From Massiliimalia timonensis (GTDB lineage Bacteria > Bacillota > Clostridia > Oscillospirales > Ruminococcaceae): a stretch of DNA of 64,000 nucleotides. Position numbers and translations under genes: made by a program. The notes beneath the pieces were generated by a model. It saw nothing but the letters and a program-made list of their open reading frames with translations, made no database searches and was not told the origin of the DNA. Below, piece by piece: positions 35,253 through 43,917 of this stretch; positions within the stretch are counted from its first letter, which is position 1, and each line of letters starts with the position of its first letter. The stretch covers positions 310,001 through 374,000 of the forward strand of contig NZ_FYDD01000003.1 in NCBI RefSeq assembly GCF_900186585.1. The letters run 5' to 3'.

Positions 35253-36533
35253 TTATTTTACAGCCAATTTAATAGCCTGGTCAAGGTCGGCAATAATATC
35301 CTGTGCATCCTCCAGACCAATGGAAAGGCGCACTGTTTCTTCGCTGATCCCTGCGGCTTTCAGTTGTTCGGAAGAAAGCTGGCTGTGGGTAGTGGTCGCC
35401 GGATGGATCACCAAAGAACGGACGTCCCCAACGTTGGCGACGTGTTTTAACAGCTTTAAGCTGTCAATAAATTTGCGCCCTGCTTCCTTTCCGCCCTTTA
35501 GGCCGAAGGTAAACACAGCCCCCGCGCCCAAAGGAAGGTATTTTTCAGCTAAATGACGGTATGGGCTGTCCGGCAGGGTAGGATAGTTGATGAAGGAAAC
35601 CGAATCGTTGGAAGATAAGTATTCCAGCACCTTTTTGGTGTTTTCGCAGTGGCGCTGCATCCGCAGGGAAAGGGTTTCAATCCCCTGTAACAGCATAAAC
35701 GCATTGAACGGGGACAGGCAGGCGCCTAAATCGCGGGTGACCAGCGCGCGCAGGCGCAGGATAAACGCCTGACTGCCAAGATCACCGAAGACAACGCCGT
35801 GATAGCTTTGATCCGGTTCATTGTAAAGCGGGAAACGCGGGTTCCCTTTAAATTGGAAGTTCCCGGAATCCACAACGATCCCGCCCATCACGTTGGAGTG
35901 ACCGCCCAAAAATTTGGTGGCGGAATGGATCACGATATCCGCGCCGAATTCGATCGGGCGGCAAAGGTACGGGGTGGTAAAGGTGGAATCCGCAATCACC
36001 GGGATCCCGTGCTTATGGCCGATTTCACAAACTGCTTCGATATCGACAACATTGGCGTTCGGGTTGCCGACGATCTCAAAAAACAGCGCTTTGGTTTTTT
36101 CGGTGATGGCGTCCTCCCACTCCTGCAAGTGATCCGGGTTGACAAATTTTACCGTAATACCCAGACGCTTTAGGGTGACGCCCAGCATATTGATCGCTCC
36201 GCCGTAAATGGCGTTGGAGGCGACGATCTCGTCCCCTTCGCTTGCGAGGTTAATCATAGTGTTGAAGATCGCGGCGTGTCCGGAAGCAAAGGATAAAGCG
36301 CCCACACCGCCGTCCAGATCGGCCATGCGCTGTTCCAATACGTCGCAGGTCGGATTTTGCAGGCGGGTGTAAATATTCCCGCCCTGCTTCAGCTCAAAAA
36401 GATCTTGGGCATGCTGGGAATCGTCAAACTGATACGCATTAGTCAAGTAAATTGGCGGAGTCACGGATTTTGAGGTAGGCTCTACCGTGTAGCCGGAATG
36501 GATCAGCTTGGTGTCAAATTTATAATTACTCAT
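35253..36533 (-). CDS. metY: O-acetylhomoserine aminocarboxypropyltransferase (O-acetylhomoserine sulfhydrylase)
   Basis: PLP enzyme making homocysteine (or methionine precursors) from O-acetylhomoserine and sulphide; 426 residues. The PLP lysine lies in HSATKFLGGHSNVMGG, with the usual DSTFTTPYLCRP and RLQNPTCDVLEQR segments. Length and the long C-terminal domain fit MetY rather than cystathionine gamma-synthase. It is monocistronic with its own promoter. No SAM riboswitch-like leader fits in the short 5' region (about 35 bases). Confidence 0.95.
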   Translation of the reverse strand: MSNYKFDTKLIHSGYTVEPTSKSVTPPIYLTNAYQFDDSQHAQDLFELKQGGNIYTRLQNPTCDVLEQRMADLDGGVGALSFASGHAAIFNTMINLASEGDEIVASNAIYGGAINMLGVTLKRLGITVKFVNPDHLQEWEDAITEKTKALFFEIVGNPNANVVDIEAVCEIGHKHGIPVIADSTFTTPYLCRPIEFGADIVIHSATKFLGGHSNVMGGIVVDSGNFQFKGNPRFPLYNEPDQSYHGVVFGDLGSQAFILRLRALVTRDLGACLSPFNAFMLLQGIETLSLRMQRHCENTKKVLEYLSSNDSVSFINYPTLPDSPYRHLAEKYLPLGAGAVFTFGLKGGKEAGRKFIDSLKLLKHVANVGDVRSLVIHPATTTHSQLSSEQLKAAGISEETVRLSIGLEDAQDIIADLDQAIKLAVK

Positions 36534-36568
36534 GAATAACGCTCCTTTTTATCCTCGATTTATTTTCT

Positions 36569-36597
36569 ATTATAACAGCTAAAAGTGAAAAAAACAA
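36569..36597 (-). promoter_or_regulatory. Promoter of metY
   Basis: On the minus strand a perfect TATAAT (plus 36569-36574) with a weak -35 TTGTTT (plus 36592-36597), 17 bases apart. Confidence 0.6.
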
Positions 36598-36651
36598 ATC
36601 CTAGTATAGGGAATTTTTAAGAATTTGGGGATAGGATTTCTAAAAAAAGTG

Positions 36652-36660
36652 TGTTATAAT
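36652..36660 (+). promoter_or_regulatory. Extended -10 promoter of the D,D-carboxypeptidase gene
   Basis: TGT-TATAAT at 36652-36660 forms an extended -10. The -35 region is poor, so only the -10 is supported. It lies about 40 bases before the start codon. Confidence 0.55.
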
Positions 36661-36699
36661 AGCGTTAGCTGTTTGGAGAAAGAAAGGAAGAGCATAACG

Positions 36700-38037
36700 T
36701 TGAAACAAGCAAAAAGACTGATTTCGCTGGTCGCTGTATTTATGATCGTTTTTACGGTGGCTTGTGTTCCGGCAAGGGCTTTGACCTTTAACCCGGATTT
36801 TGAGATCGCGAGCGAAGGAGCCTATCTGGTCAATTTGGATACGGATACGGTCATTTATGAAAAGAATAAAGACAAGCAGTTCTGCCCTGCCTCCCTGACA
36901 AAGATCATGACGGCGATCATCGCCTTGGAAAACTGTGAGGATCTGAGCACAAAGGTGACGGCCCCAGTTTTTGTGTTTGACGACCTTTATGGCAGAAATG
37001 CCTCAAACGCCGGGATGAGCGCCGGGGAAGAGATGACGATGGAAGACCTGCTGTACGGGCTGATGCTGAAATCCGGCTGTGACTCTGCCGGAACGATTGC
37101 TTATTACTTCTGCCAAGAGGATACCGCGTCCTTTGTCAAGATGATGAACGACAAGGCGAAAGAGATCGGGGCGAAGGACACGGTTTTCGCAGACCCCCAT
37201 GGGCTGAATGACGGCGATTCCTTTACTACGGCATATGACATGTATTTGATCACCAAATATGCGCTTTCTCTGCCAAAGTTTGAAGAGATCGCGACCTCTT
37301 ATTATTACGAGCTCCCCCCTACTAACAAACGGGGCGAAGATGATTCTACCCGGTACTGGACCCATACCAATTCCATGATGAATAAAAATTCCTCCTATTA
37401 CAACCAGTATGTGAAGGGGATCAAAACGGGGACGGCTTCCAAATCCAATATCCAGAATTTGGTGACGATGGCGCAGAAAGACGGGAACACCTACCTGCTG
37501 GTGGTTTTGGGCGCGCCGACCCGGGATGCAGACGGAAACCGTCAGAATTCCACATTCCGGGACAGCAATAAGCTTTACAACTGGGTATTCAGCGATTTTT
37601 CGATGCGTTCCCTGGTAGACTTAGAGGAATATGTTGCAGAGGTTCCGGTGGAGCTGTCTTCCGGGAATAACTATGTGATGGCTTTGCCGGGCGAGGATGT
37701 GCTCTATTTTCTGCCGGAGGACCTGGATCTGAGCACGGAGATGACTAAAGTGCCGCATTTGAACGAGGAGGTGCTTGCTCCGATCAAAAAAGGGGATGTT
37801 GTGGGCACGATGGACCTGCAGATCCAAGGGGAAACTGTCGCCACTGTAAAATTGATTGCTGCAAACGACGTCAATCGAAGCACGATGAAGTACATCATTT
37901 ATCAGGCTCAACAGTTTGTGGGCAATAAATGGGTACGGGTAGCGCTGATCGTTTTGGGACTGCTGCTCTTTTTGTATCTGGTATTCACGATTTCTTATCG
38001 GATGAAAAAGAAAAAAAGAAGAAGACGGTTCCGTTAA
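36700..38037 (+). CDS. D-alanyl-D-alanine carboxypeptidase (PBP5/DacA family)
   Basis: Serine carboxypeptidase trimming peptidoglycan pentapeptides, 445 residues from the TTG at 36700, which has an AAAGGAAG site. A signal peptide (about 1-27, ending VPARA) precedes the catalytic domain: SxxK at Ser65-Lys68 (PASLTKIM), the second motif as Ser125-Gly-Cys127 rather than the usual SxN, and KTG at 242-244 (GIKTGTAS). A beta-rich stalk follows, then a C-terminal transmembrane helix and basic tail (KKKKRRRRFR) that anchor it to the membrane. Cys at the Asn position is noteworthy. Confidence 0.93.
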   Translation: MKQAKRLISLVAVFMIVFTVACVPARALTFNPDFEIASEGAYLVNLDTDTVIYEKNKDKQFCPASLTKIMTAIIALENCEDLSTKVTAPVFVFDDLYGRNASNAGMSAGEEMTMEDLLYGLMLKSGCDSAGTIAYYFCQEDTASFVKMMNDKAKEIGAKDTVFADPHGLNDGDSFTTAYDMYLITKYALSLPKFEEIATSYYYELPPTNKRGEDDSTRYWTHTNSMMNKNSSYYNQYVKGIKTGTASKSNIQNLVTMAQKDGNTYLLVVLGAPTRDADGNRQNSTFRDSNKLYNWVFSDFSMRSLVDLEEYVAEVPVELSSGNNYVMALPGEDVLYFLPEDLDLSTEMTKVPHLNEEVLAPIKKGDVVGTMDLQIQGETVATVKLIAANDVNRSTMKYIIYQAQQFVGNKWVRVALIVLGLLLFLYLVFTISYRMKKKKRRRRFR

Positions 38038-38044
38038 TATGAAA

Positions 38045-38080
38045 AAATCTCTTTCCTAAACTTTGGGAAAGAGATTTTTT
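38045..38080 (+). terminator. Terminator of the carboxypeptidase gene
   Basis: A 12-bp stem (38045-38056 with 38066-38077) and a T-run ending at 38080, one base before the next promoter's -35 region. Confidence 0.85.
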
Positions 38081-38081
38081 G

Positions 38082-38115
38082 TTGACAAATAATATTATAC
38101 AATATATAATATTAT
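38082..38115 (+). promoter_or_regulatory. Perfect-consensus promoter with overlapping dyad (PadR operator candidate)
   Basis: TTGACA at 38082-38087, 17 bases, TATAAT at 38105-38110: a full consensus sigma-A promoter. An inverted repeat with 11-bp arms (38089-38099 and 38105-38115, 5-base spacer) covers the spacer and the -10. A repressor bound there would block polymerase. The adjacent PadR gene is the obvious candidate regulator. Confidence 0.8.
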
Positions 38116-38141
38116 CAAAGATATAAAAGGGGAGTGAAAAT

Positions 38142-38462
38142 ATGACGTTTCAGTTGGGCTCTGCATTGTTAGAGGCATGTGTGCTGGCTGTTTTAAGCGG
38201 CGGGGATACTTACGGCTATGTACTGACACAAAGCGTAAAAGGAAAGATTGAAATTTCTGAATCAACGCTGTATCCGGTGATGCGCCGCCTGCAAAAGGGC
38301 GGGTATCTGGAAACATATGACCAGCCGTACCAAGGCAGAAACCGCAGATATTATCATATCACTGAGGCAGGGCGGCAGAACCTGTTGGAAGCAAGGGAAG
38401 AATGGAAGCTTTATAAAAAGAAGGTAGACCAGATCTTAGAGGAGGGGACCCAGAATGAATAA
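38142..38462 (+). CDS. PadR family transcriptional regulator
   Basis: A 106-residue winged-helix regulator with a GGGGAG site. N-terminal LGSALLEACVLAVLSGGDTYGYVLTQ, recognition helix region ISESTLYPVMRRLQKGGYLE, wing QGRNRRYYHITEAGR and a C-terminal dimerisation helix are all typical of PadR subfamily 2. It overlaps the HAAS-domain gene and probably represses its own operon through the dyad over the promoter. Confidence 0.95.
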   Translation: MTFQLGSALLEACVLAVLSGGDTYGYVLTQSVKGKIEISESTLYPVMRRLQKGGYLETYDQPYQGRNRRYYHITEAGRQNLLEAREEWKLYKKKVDQILEEGTQNE

Positions 38463-39066
38463 AAAGGAATTTTTATATGAACTGAGAAAGGAACTGGAGC
38501 GTCTTCCGTTCGAGGAACGGGAAAGTGCGATCCAGTATTATGAGGAATATTTTGAAGAAGCCGGACCAGAGCTGGAAGAGCAAACAGCGAATACACTGGG
38601 CGCCCCAAAAGAGGTAGCAGCGGGGATTTTAGCAGACTTTGTAGTGAAGGATAACCAGAAGCCCGCCAAAAATGCGAAACAAGGGTTTTCCAAGGTGTGG
38701 CTCACGATCATTACCATCTTTGCATCTCCGATCGCAGTCCCGGTCGCAGTCGCTTTGGCGGCGGTCGCTTTGGTTTTGGCAATCGCGGCATTTTTGGTGA
38801 TGCTGTGCGTATTCCTGGCAGGGTTCAGCCTTTTATTAACCGGCCTTTTGTGTGCAGTATGCAGTATTTTTGTACTGGCACAGTCCCCTGCAACAACTCT
38901 GTTTTTCTTTGGAGTGGGCCTAGTCGCAGTTGGGATCGGGATATTGATCAGCCGATTTGGCATTTGGCTGGGCAGAAAATCCATCAATGGGGTGGCCAGG
39001 GTATTCGGAAAAGTTTTAAAAAAGAAAAAGACAGCGCCAAAAGAGGGGGTAGTTGGCAATGAGTAA
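38455..39066 (+). CDS. HAAS domain/DUF1700 membrane protein
   Basis: A 203-residue protein. The N-terminal cytoplasmic HAAS/DUF1700 domain (NKKEFLYELRKELERLPFEERESAIQYYEEYF ... LGAPKEVAAGIL; shown in parts) is followed by four hydrophobic helices and a basic tail. Such proteins sit next to PadR regulators and DUF4097 proteins and are thought to help signal envelope or antimicrobial stress. It overlaps padR by 8 bases and the DUF4097 start region by 8 bases. Confidence 0.9.
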   Translation: MNKKEFLYELRKELERLPFEERESAIQYYEEYFEEAGPELEEQTANTLGAPKEVAAGILADFVVKDNQKPAKNAKQGFSKVWLTIITIFASPIAVPVAVALAAVALVLAIAAFLVMLCVFLAGFSLLLTGLLCAVCSIFVLAQSPATTLFFFGVGLVAVGIGILISRFGIWLGRKSINGVARVFGKVLKKKKTAPKEGVVGNE

Positions 39067-39124
39067 ATTTACAAAAGTTGTTTTAACGATCGCTTGCATT
39101 TGCATTGGGATCGGGCTTGGTCAT
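39059..39124 (+). pseudogene. Detached N-terminal anchor of the DUF4097 gene
   Basis: An ATG at 39059, overlapping the upstream stop, starts MSKFTKVVLTIACICIGIG, the first part of a membrane anchor. In this frame the reading then leaves the DUF4097 sequence. Removing one G at 39119-39120 would join it to LVMGTAGYLLGG and the rest of the next entry, giving a complete signal-anchor. So one extra base separates the two parts in this sequence. Confidence 0.7.
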
Positions 39125-40091
39125 GGGAACCGCCGGATATCTGTTAGGTGGCTGGAATGGGATCGCTTGGGACGGGGAGCGTTTGCAGGTGATGGACCCA
39201 TCGGAGGATTCCCGGCAGGAAGTCAGGGAAACGATTAGCCAGGAGCTGAAAAGCATTGTGATCGATGTGAATATGGCAGACGTATCGCTTAGGATCTCCG
39301 ACCATTATGGCATTGAGATGACCTATTATGAACCAAACAACAAGCTGGAATATCAGGTTTCCGGGGATACGCTGCAAATTCAGTCCGAAAATAGGGAAAG
39401 CGGATTTCTGTTCCAGATGGGTTTTTTTACCCAGAAGACCCCGACAGTGACCGTTTATCTGCCGGAATCGGCCGTTTTAGAGAAGCTGGAAGTCAATAAT
39501 GGGTGTGGCGATCTGTCGGTGCAGGGGATTACGGCGCAGGAAATGATTTTAAATCTGAGCTTGGGAGATCTCTCTTTAAAGGGCTTGTCTGCACAGGAAC
39601 TAAAAGCGGAGAATGACTGCGGCGACATTACGCTGGAGGAAAGCTTTGTTAAAACATTGGAAGTTTCCTTAAAATTAGGGGATCTTTCGATGAATGCGGT
39701 GGAAGCGGACCGGGTGACTGGGATCAGCAATGACTGCGGGGATATTGACCTGAATCACTGCACCTTTGAAACGGTAGAAATATTGCAGGATAACTTGGGA
39801 GATATTAAGGCACAGGATCTCACGGTTAATGGGATCGTGGTGGAAAACGATTCCGGGAGTGTGGACCTTCACGGAAAGCTTTCCGGCGACATTCAGGCAA
39901 AGGTAAATCTGGGAGATTTGAATTTGACTGTTTTGGGGAATCGACAGGATTATATGATAAAGGCCAACACGGATTTAGGGGATGTAACGGTTGACGGCGA
40001 GGAAAAACCGGCTTATGAAAGCGGTCCATCTGCCGCGAATAAAATTGACGCACAGGCAGACTGTGGCGATGTAGAGATCGATTTTGAATAG
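39105..40091 (+). CDS. DUF4097 beta-helix protein (N-terminus frameshifted)
   Basis: A 328-residue DUF4097 protein forming a repetitive right-handed beta-helix. Successive repeats of about 20 residues carry NNGCGDLSV, LSLGDLSLKGL, NDCGDITLEES, LKLGDLSMNAV, NDCGDIDLNH and ADCGDVEIDFE, with alternating CGD and LGD turns. The frame opens at 39105 (TTG) without a visible ribosome binding site; the intended start is probably ATG 39059 in another frame. Third gene of the PadR-HAAS-DUF4097 set, presumably membrane-associated in its intact form. Confidence 0.85.
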   Translation: MGSGLVMGTAGYLLGGWNGIAWDGERLQVMDPSEDSRQEVRETISQELKSIVIDVNMADVSLRISDHYGIEMTYYEPNNKLEYQVSGDTLQIQSENRESGFLFQMGFFTQKTPTVTVYLPESAVLEKLEVNNGCGDLSVQGITAQEMILNLSLGDLSLKGLSAQELKAENDCGDITLEESFVKTLEVSLKLGDLSMNAVEADRVTGISNDCGDIDLNHCTFETVEILQDNLGDIKAQDLTVNGIVVENDSGSVDLHGKLSGDIQAKVNLGDLNLTVLGNRQDYMIKANTDLGDVTVDGEEKPAYESGPSAANKIDAQADCGDVEIDFE

Positions 40092-40102
40092 TATTTCGAA
40101 GC

Positions 40103-40137
40103 AAAAGGGTCATGATAGGGAATATCATGACCCTTTT
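40103..40137 (+). terminator. Terminator of the PadR operon
   Basis: A perfect 15-bp stem (40103-40117 with 40123-40137), a 5-base loop, with the T-run forming the end of the stem. Confidence 0.85.
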
Positions 40138-40158
40138 GTAAATGTTTTTGGAATCCTA

Positions 40159-40187
40159 TTGTGTTTTTTCTGTGAATTTGCTAAAAT
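40159..40187 (+). promoter_or_regulatory. Promoter of trmL
   Basis: TTGTGT at 40159-40164, a 17-base spacer and TAAAAT at 40182-40187 with an extended TGC. Confidence 0.6.
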
Positions 40188-40222
40188 AATACAAGAATGC
40201 AATCATAAAAGGACGACGCTCT

Positions 40223-40717
40223 ATGAAAGAACTGAACATTGTGCTGGTGGAGCCACAGATCCCGCAAAATACTGGCAACATCGCACGGACCTGCGCCGCG
40301 ACAGGCGCCAGGCTGCATATCGTCAAACCGATGGGCTTTACGATCGATGATAAGAAGCTCAAACGCGCCGGGCTGGATTACTGGTATTTGCTGGACATCA
40401 CCTATTATGACAGCCTTGCGGATTTCTTTTCTAAAAATGAAGGCCCATTCTACTATTTCACCACCAAGGGGCAGCATATTTATGCTGACGTGGAGTATCC
40501 CGAACGGGCGTATCTGGTGTTTGGCAGGGAAGACGCCGGGCTTCCGGAAGAATTGCTGTACCAGAACCCGGACACAGCGGTGCGTGTGCCGATGATCGGG
40601 CAGGCGCGGAGCCTGAACCTTTCCAATACGGTGGCCCTGGCGGCCTACGAGGTACTGCGCCAGTGGGGATTTCCGGAACTGAAGGTCAGCGGGCAGCTGA
40701 CCCGGTTTGAATGGTAG
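40223..40717 (+). CDS. trmL: tRNA (cytidine(34)-2'-O)-methyltransferase TrmL
   Basis: SPOUT-family methyltransferase modifying the wobble position of certain leucine tRNAs, 164 residues. The knot motifs are present: LVEPQIPQNTGNIARTCAATGA near the start, YLVFGREDAGLPEEL in the middle and IGQARSLNLSNTVALAAYE at the C-terminus. Length matches TrmL. Followed after 39 bases by a DegV-family gene. Confidence 0.96.
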   Translation: MKELNIVLVEPQIPQNTGNIARTCAATGARLHIVKPMGFTIDDKKLKRAGLDYWYLLDITYYDSLADFFSKNEGPFYYFTTKGQHIYADVEYPERAYLVFGREDAGLPEELLYQNPDTAVRVPMIGQARSLNLSNTVALAAYEVLRQWGFPELKVSGQLTRFEW

Positions 40718-40756
40718 AATTTGAGATGAATGGAAGAAAGGATTGGGGACAAGCTC

Positions 40757-41629
40757 ATGGCAATCACAAAAATTATGACAGATTCTGCTTCAGACATTCC
40801 TGCGCAGTATGAAGCGGATTATGAGATCGAAATTTTAGGCTTCCCGCTGACGATCGGGGAAGAAACCTATTACGAACGGGTGGACTTTCCGGTAAAAGAG
40901 GATTTTTATACCCGCCTTTACAGCGAGCCGAAAATACCGACCCATGCCCAGATCACCCAGATGGAATTTGAAGAAAAATTTGAGGAATTCTGGAAGAAAG
41001 GGTATCAAAACCTGATCTATGTCTGCATCAACTCCAAAGGTTCCAATACCTTTAACTCTGCGTTGATGGCCAAAAAGCATTTTGAAGAAGCGCATCCGGA
41101 GGCGGATTTTACTATTTATATCTTAGATGCTAAAACCTATTCCTACGCGTATGGATACGCTGTGGTAGAGGCGGCGAAAAAGGCTCAGAAGGGTACGGCG
41201 GTAAAAGAGATCGTAGCCTATTTGGAGGATTGGTTCAACAGCGTGGAGATCTACGCTACCGCTTATTCTCTGGAATTTGCCAAAAAATCGGGCCGCGTCA
41301 GCAGTACCGCGGCGTTCGTTGGGGAGTTGCTGGGCTTAAAGCCGGTCATCACCTTTATTGACGGGGACAATGCGACTCCTGCCAAGGTGCGTGGGGACAA
41401 GGCGGTTGTTCCGACACTGGTGAAATTTGCGAAAGAGCACATCGTGCCTAAGACTCCATACATCATTTTATACGGGAATAATATGGAAGAACGCGACAAG
41501 CTGATCAAGGAAATGGAAAAAGCGATTGGGTACCCCGCCGCAGACATTGTCCAGATCGGGGCAACGATTTCCATCAATATCGGTGCAAATCTGGTGGGCA
41601 TCGTAATTAAAGGTGCGCAGAAGCACTAA
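40757..41629 (+). CDS. DegV family fatty acid-binding protein
   Basis: A 290-residue DegV/FakB-type protein that binds fatty acids, often presenting them to a fatty acid kinase. N-terminal KIMTDSASDIPAQY, the TSQIT-like loop as IPTHAQITQMEFEEKF, and the C-terminal IGATISINIGANLVGIVIKG fit the family. The ATG at 40757 has a GGGGAC site 7 bases upstream; an earlier in-frame ATG at 40730 adds nine atypical residues. Confidence 0.93.
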   Translation: MAITKIMTDSASDIPAQYEADYEIEILGFPLTIGEETYYERVDFPVKEDFYTRLYSEPKIPTHAQITQMEFEEKFEEFWKKGYQNLIYVCINSKGSNTFNSALMAKKHFEEAHPEADFTIYILDAKTYSYAYGYAVVEAAKKAQKGTAVKEIVAYLEDWFNSVEIYATAYSLEFAKKSGRVSSTAAFVGELLGLKPVITFIDGDNATPAKVRGDKAVVPTLVKFAKEHIVPKTPYIILYGNNMEERDKLIKEMEKAIGYPAADIVQIGATISINIGANLVGIVIKGAQKH

Positions 41630-41692
41630 TTTTTGACTGTCCGGATATGCAAAATATCCAAAGTATATTGCCGCTGACAGGAAACATTTTAC

Positions 41693-41721
41693 TTGCAAAA
41701 AGTTCCTTTTTAGTGTACAAT
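41693..41721 (+). promoter_or_regulatory. Promoter of the pgk-tpiA-gpmI operon
   Basis: TTGCAA at 41693-41698 and TACAAT at 41716-41721 are 17 bases apart, about 90 bases before pgk. No CggR-like regulator is nearby. Confidence 0.7.
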
Positions 41722-41812
41722 GATGATAGTTTGTTAGAAGTTTAACCAAGCATGATTTGGTTTTACGAATGAATAAAAACAAGTAATTTAATCATTTGAA
41801 AGGATGAATCAA

Positions 41813-43024
41813 ATGGCTTCTTTGAACAAAAAGACTGTTGATGACATTAATTTTGCCGGAAAAAAAGTGCTGGCTCGTTGTGACTTTAACGTTCCGCTGA
41901 AAAACGGCGTGATCACCGATGAAAACAGGATCGTTGCCGCTCTGCCGACTATTAAAAAATTGATCGCAGACGGTGCGAAAGTGATCCTTTGCTCTCATCT
42001 TGGAAAACCGAAAGGGGAACCAAAACCGGAACTGTCTTTGGCTCCAGTTGCAAAAAGATTGTCTGAACTGCTGGGACAAGAAGTTGTTTTCGCTGCTGAC
42101 GACAACGTTGTTGGTGAAAACGCAAAAGCGGCAGTCGCCGCGATGAAAGACGGCGACGTTGTTCTGCTTCAGAACACCAGATACCGTGCGGAAGAAACCA
42201 AAAACGGCGAAGCGTTCAGCAAAGAACTGGCCAGCCTGTGCGACGTGTTTGTAAACGACGCATTTGGTACTGCGCACCGCGCGCACTGCTCCACCGTTGG
42301 GGTTGCTTCTTATGTGGATGAAGCATGCGTTGGTTACCTGATGGGGAAAGAGCTCAAATATCTGGGCAATGCAGTGGAAGATCCTGCAAGACCATTTGTT
42401 ACCATTTTAGGCGGCGCAAAGGTTGCGGACAAGCTGAATGTCATTGAAAATCTGCTCAATAAAGCAGATACCCTCATTATCGGCGGCGGCATGGCATTTA
42501 CTTTCCTGAAAGCAAAAGGATATAATGTCGGAAAATCTTTGGTTGATGATTCCAAGATTGATTACTGCAAAGATATGCTGAAAAAGGCGGAAGAAAAGGG
42601 CGTTTCCCTGTTGCTTCCGGTTGACAATGTGATGATCAAGGACTTCCCGAACCCGATCGACGCTCCGGTTGAAACAAAGGTCTGCAACGATGCGGAAATG
42701 GATCCGGAAATGATGGGTGTTGATATTGGGCCAAAGACCCGCGAATTGTTTGCGGACGCGGTAAAATCTGCAAAAACGGTAGTTTGGAACGGGCCGATGG
42801 GCGTGTTTGAAAACCCGACCTTGGCAGAGGGTACGATTGCGGTTGCAAAAGCACTGGCTGAAACCGACGCGATCACCATCATCGGTGGCGGTGACTCTGC
42901 TGCGGCTGTAAATACTTTGGGATTTGGCGACAAGATGACCCACATCTCTACAGGCGGCGGCGCTTCCTTGGAATTCTTAGAAGGAAAAGCTTTGCCGGGC
43001 ATTGAATGCGTCAGCGATAAGTAA
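41813..43024 (+). CDS. pgk: Phosphoglycerate kinase
   Basis: Glycolytic enzyme making ATP from 1,3-bisphosphoglycerate, 403 residues. Key segments: [49 protein letters not shown] and the C-terminal nucleotide site [12 protein letters not shown] ... [16 protein letters not shown]. The ATG at 41813 is 8 bases from AAAGG; the ATG at 41804 directly abuts it and is rejected. Heads the pgk-tpiA-gpmI operon. Confidence 0.98.
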   Translation: MASLNKKTVDDINFAGKKVLARCDFNVPLKNGVITDENRIVAALPTIKKLIADGAKVILCSHLGKPKGEPKPELSLAPVAKRLSELLGQEVVFAADDNVVGENAKAAVAAMKDGDVVLLQNTRYRAEETKNGEAFSKELASLCDVFVNDAFGTAHRAHCSTVGVASYVDEACVGYLMGKELKYLGNAVEDPARPFVTILGGAKVADKLNVIENLLNKADTLIIGGGMAFTFLKAKGYNVGKSLVDDSKIDYCKDMLKKAEEKGVSLLLPVDNVMIKDFPNPIDAPVETKVCNDAEMDPEMMGVDIGPKTRELFADAVKSAKTVVWNGPMGVFENPTLAEGTIAVAKALAETDAITIIGGGDSAAAVNTLGFGDKMTHISTGGGASLEFLEGKALPGIECVSDK

Positions 43025-43032
43025 GTTGAACA

Positions 43033-43061
43033 AACGGGCAGGTAGCCATTGCCTGCCCGTT
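43033..43061 (+). other. GC-rich hairpin between pgk and tpiA
   Basis: A 10-bp stem (43033-43042 with 43052-43061) with a 9-base loop but no T-run. It may stabilise pgk mRNA or partly attenuate readthrough into tpiA. Confidence 0.65.
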
Positions 43062-43096
43062 ATTCTCGTATCTAAAAATAATAAGGAGAAAATGCT

Positions 43097-43867
43097 ATGA
43101 ACAAGACATTAAGAAAAGCTGTGATCGCAGGAAACTGGAAAATGAATAAAAACAGGGCAGAAGCCAAAGCTCTGATTACAGATTTAAAGCCACTGGTTGC
43201 AGACGCTTCCTGCGACGTCGTGATTTGTGTGCCGTACACCAACCTGGAAACCGCTTTGGCGGCGACAGAGGGCACCAATATTAAAGTTGGCGCGGAAAAC
43301 TGCCACTTTGAAAAATCCGGCGCATTTACCGGTGAAATCTCCGCCGATATGCTGACCGAAATGGGCGTGGAATATGTGATCATTGGCCACAGCGAAAGAA
43401 GACAGTACTTTGGGGAAACAGACGTTACTGTAAACAAGAGAACAAAAGCTGCAATCGCAGCCGGCTTAAACGTGATCCTTTGTGTCGGCGAAATGCTGGA
43501 AGACCGTGAAAACGGCATTACCGCAGAACTGGTTGCAATGCAGACCAAGATCGCGCTCAAAGATGTGAGCAAAGAAGAATTGAAGCAGGTTATCATTGCT
43601 TATGAACCAGTTTGGGCGATCGGTACCGGGAAAACCGCAACAGCAGAACAAGCAAACGAAGTTTGTGCAATTATCCGTTCTGTTATTGCGCAGATGTATG
43701 ATCAAGCTGCCGCGGATGCAATGACGATCCAATACGGCGGTTCCATGAATGCCAAAAATGCAGAAGAACTGGTTGCACAGCCGGACGTTGACGGCGGTCT
43801 GATCGGTGGTGCTGCCTTGAAGGCTGAGGATTTCTCCGTGATCGTAAAAGCTGCCAGCAACGGCTAA
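43097..43867 (+). CDS. tpiA: Triosephosphate isomerase
   Basis: Interconverts dihydroxyacetone phosphate and glyceraldehyde-3-phosphate, 256 residues. Catalytic residues sit in IAGNWKMNKN (Lys), IIGHSERRQYF (His) and IAYEPVWAIGTGKTAT (Glu, with flexible loop 6). The C-terminal phosphate-binding QYGGSMNAKN and LIGGAALKAEDF are intact. Preceded by an AAGGAG site and co-transcribed with pgk and gpmI. Confidence 0.98.
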   Translation: MNKTLRKAVIAGNWKMNKNRAEAKALITDLKPLVADASCDVVICVPYTNLETALAATEGTNIKVGAENCHFEKSGAFTGEISADMLTEMGVEYVIIGHSERRQYFGETDVTVNKRTKAAIAAGLNVILCVGEMLEDRENGITAELVAMQTKIALKDVSKEELKQVIIAYEPVWAIGTGKTATAEQANEVCAIIRSVIAQMYDQAAADAMTIQYGGSMNAKNAEELVAQPDVDGGLIGGAALKAEDFSVIVKAASNG

Positions 43868-43917
43868 TCTTGAAGTGTAGTAAGCTCTTTGAGCGAACTG
43901 TTTTGGAGGATATTTAC

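Noticed and set aside
36534-36600. SAM riboswitch upstream of metY
   Set aside because: The promoter lies only about 35 bases before the start codon, too short for such an element.
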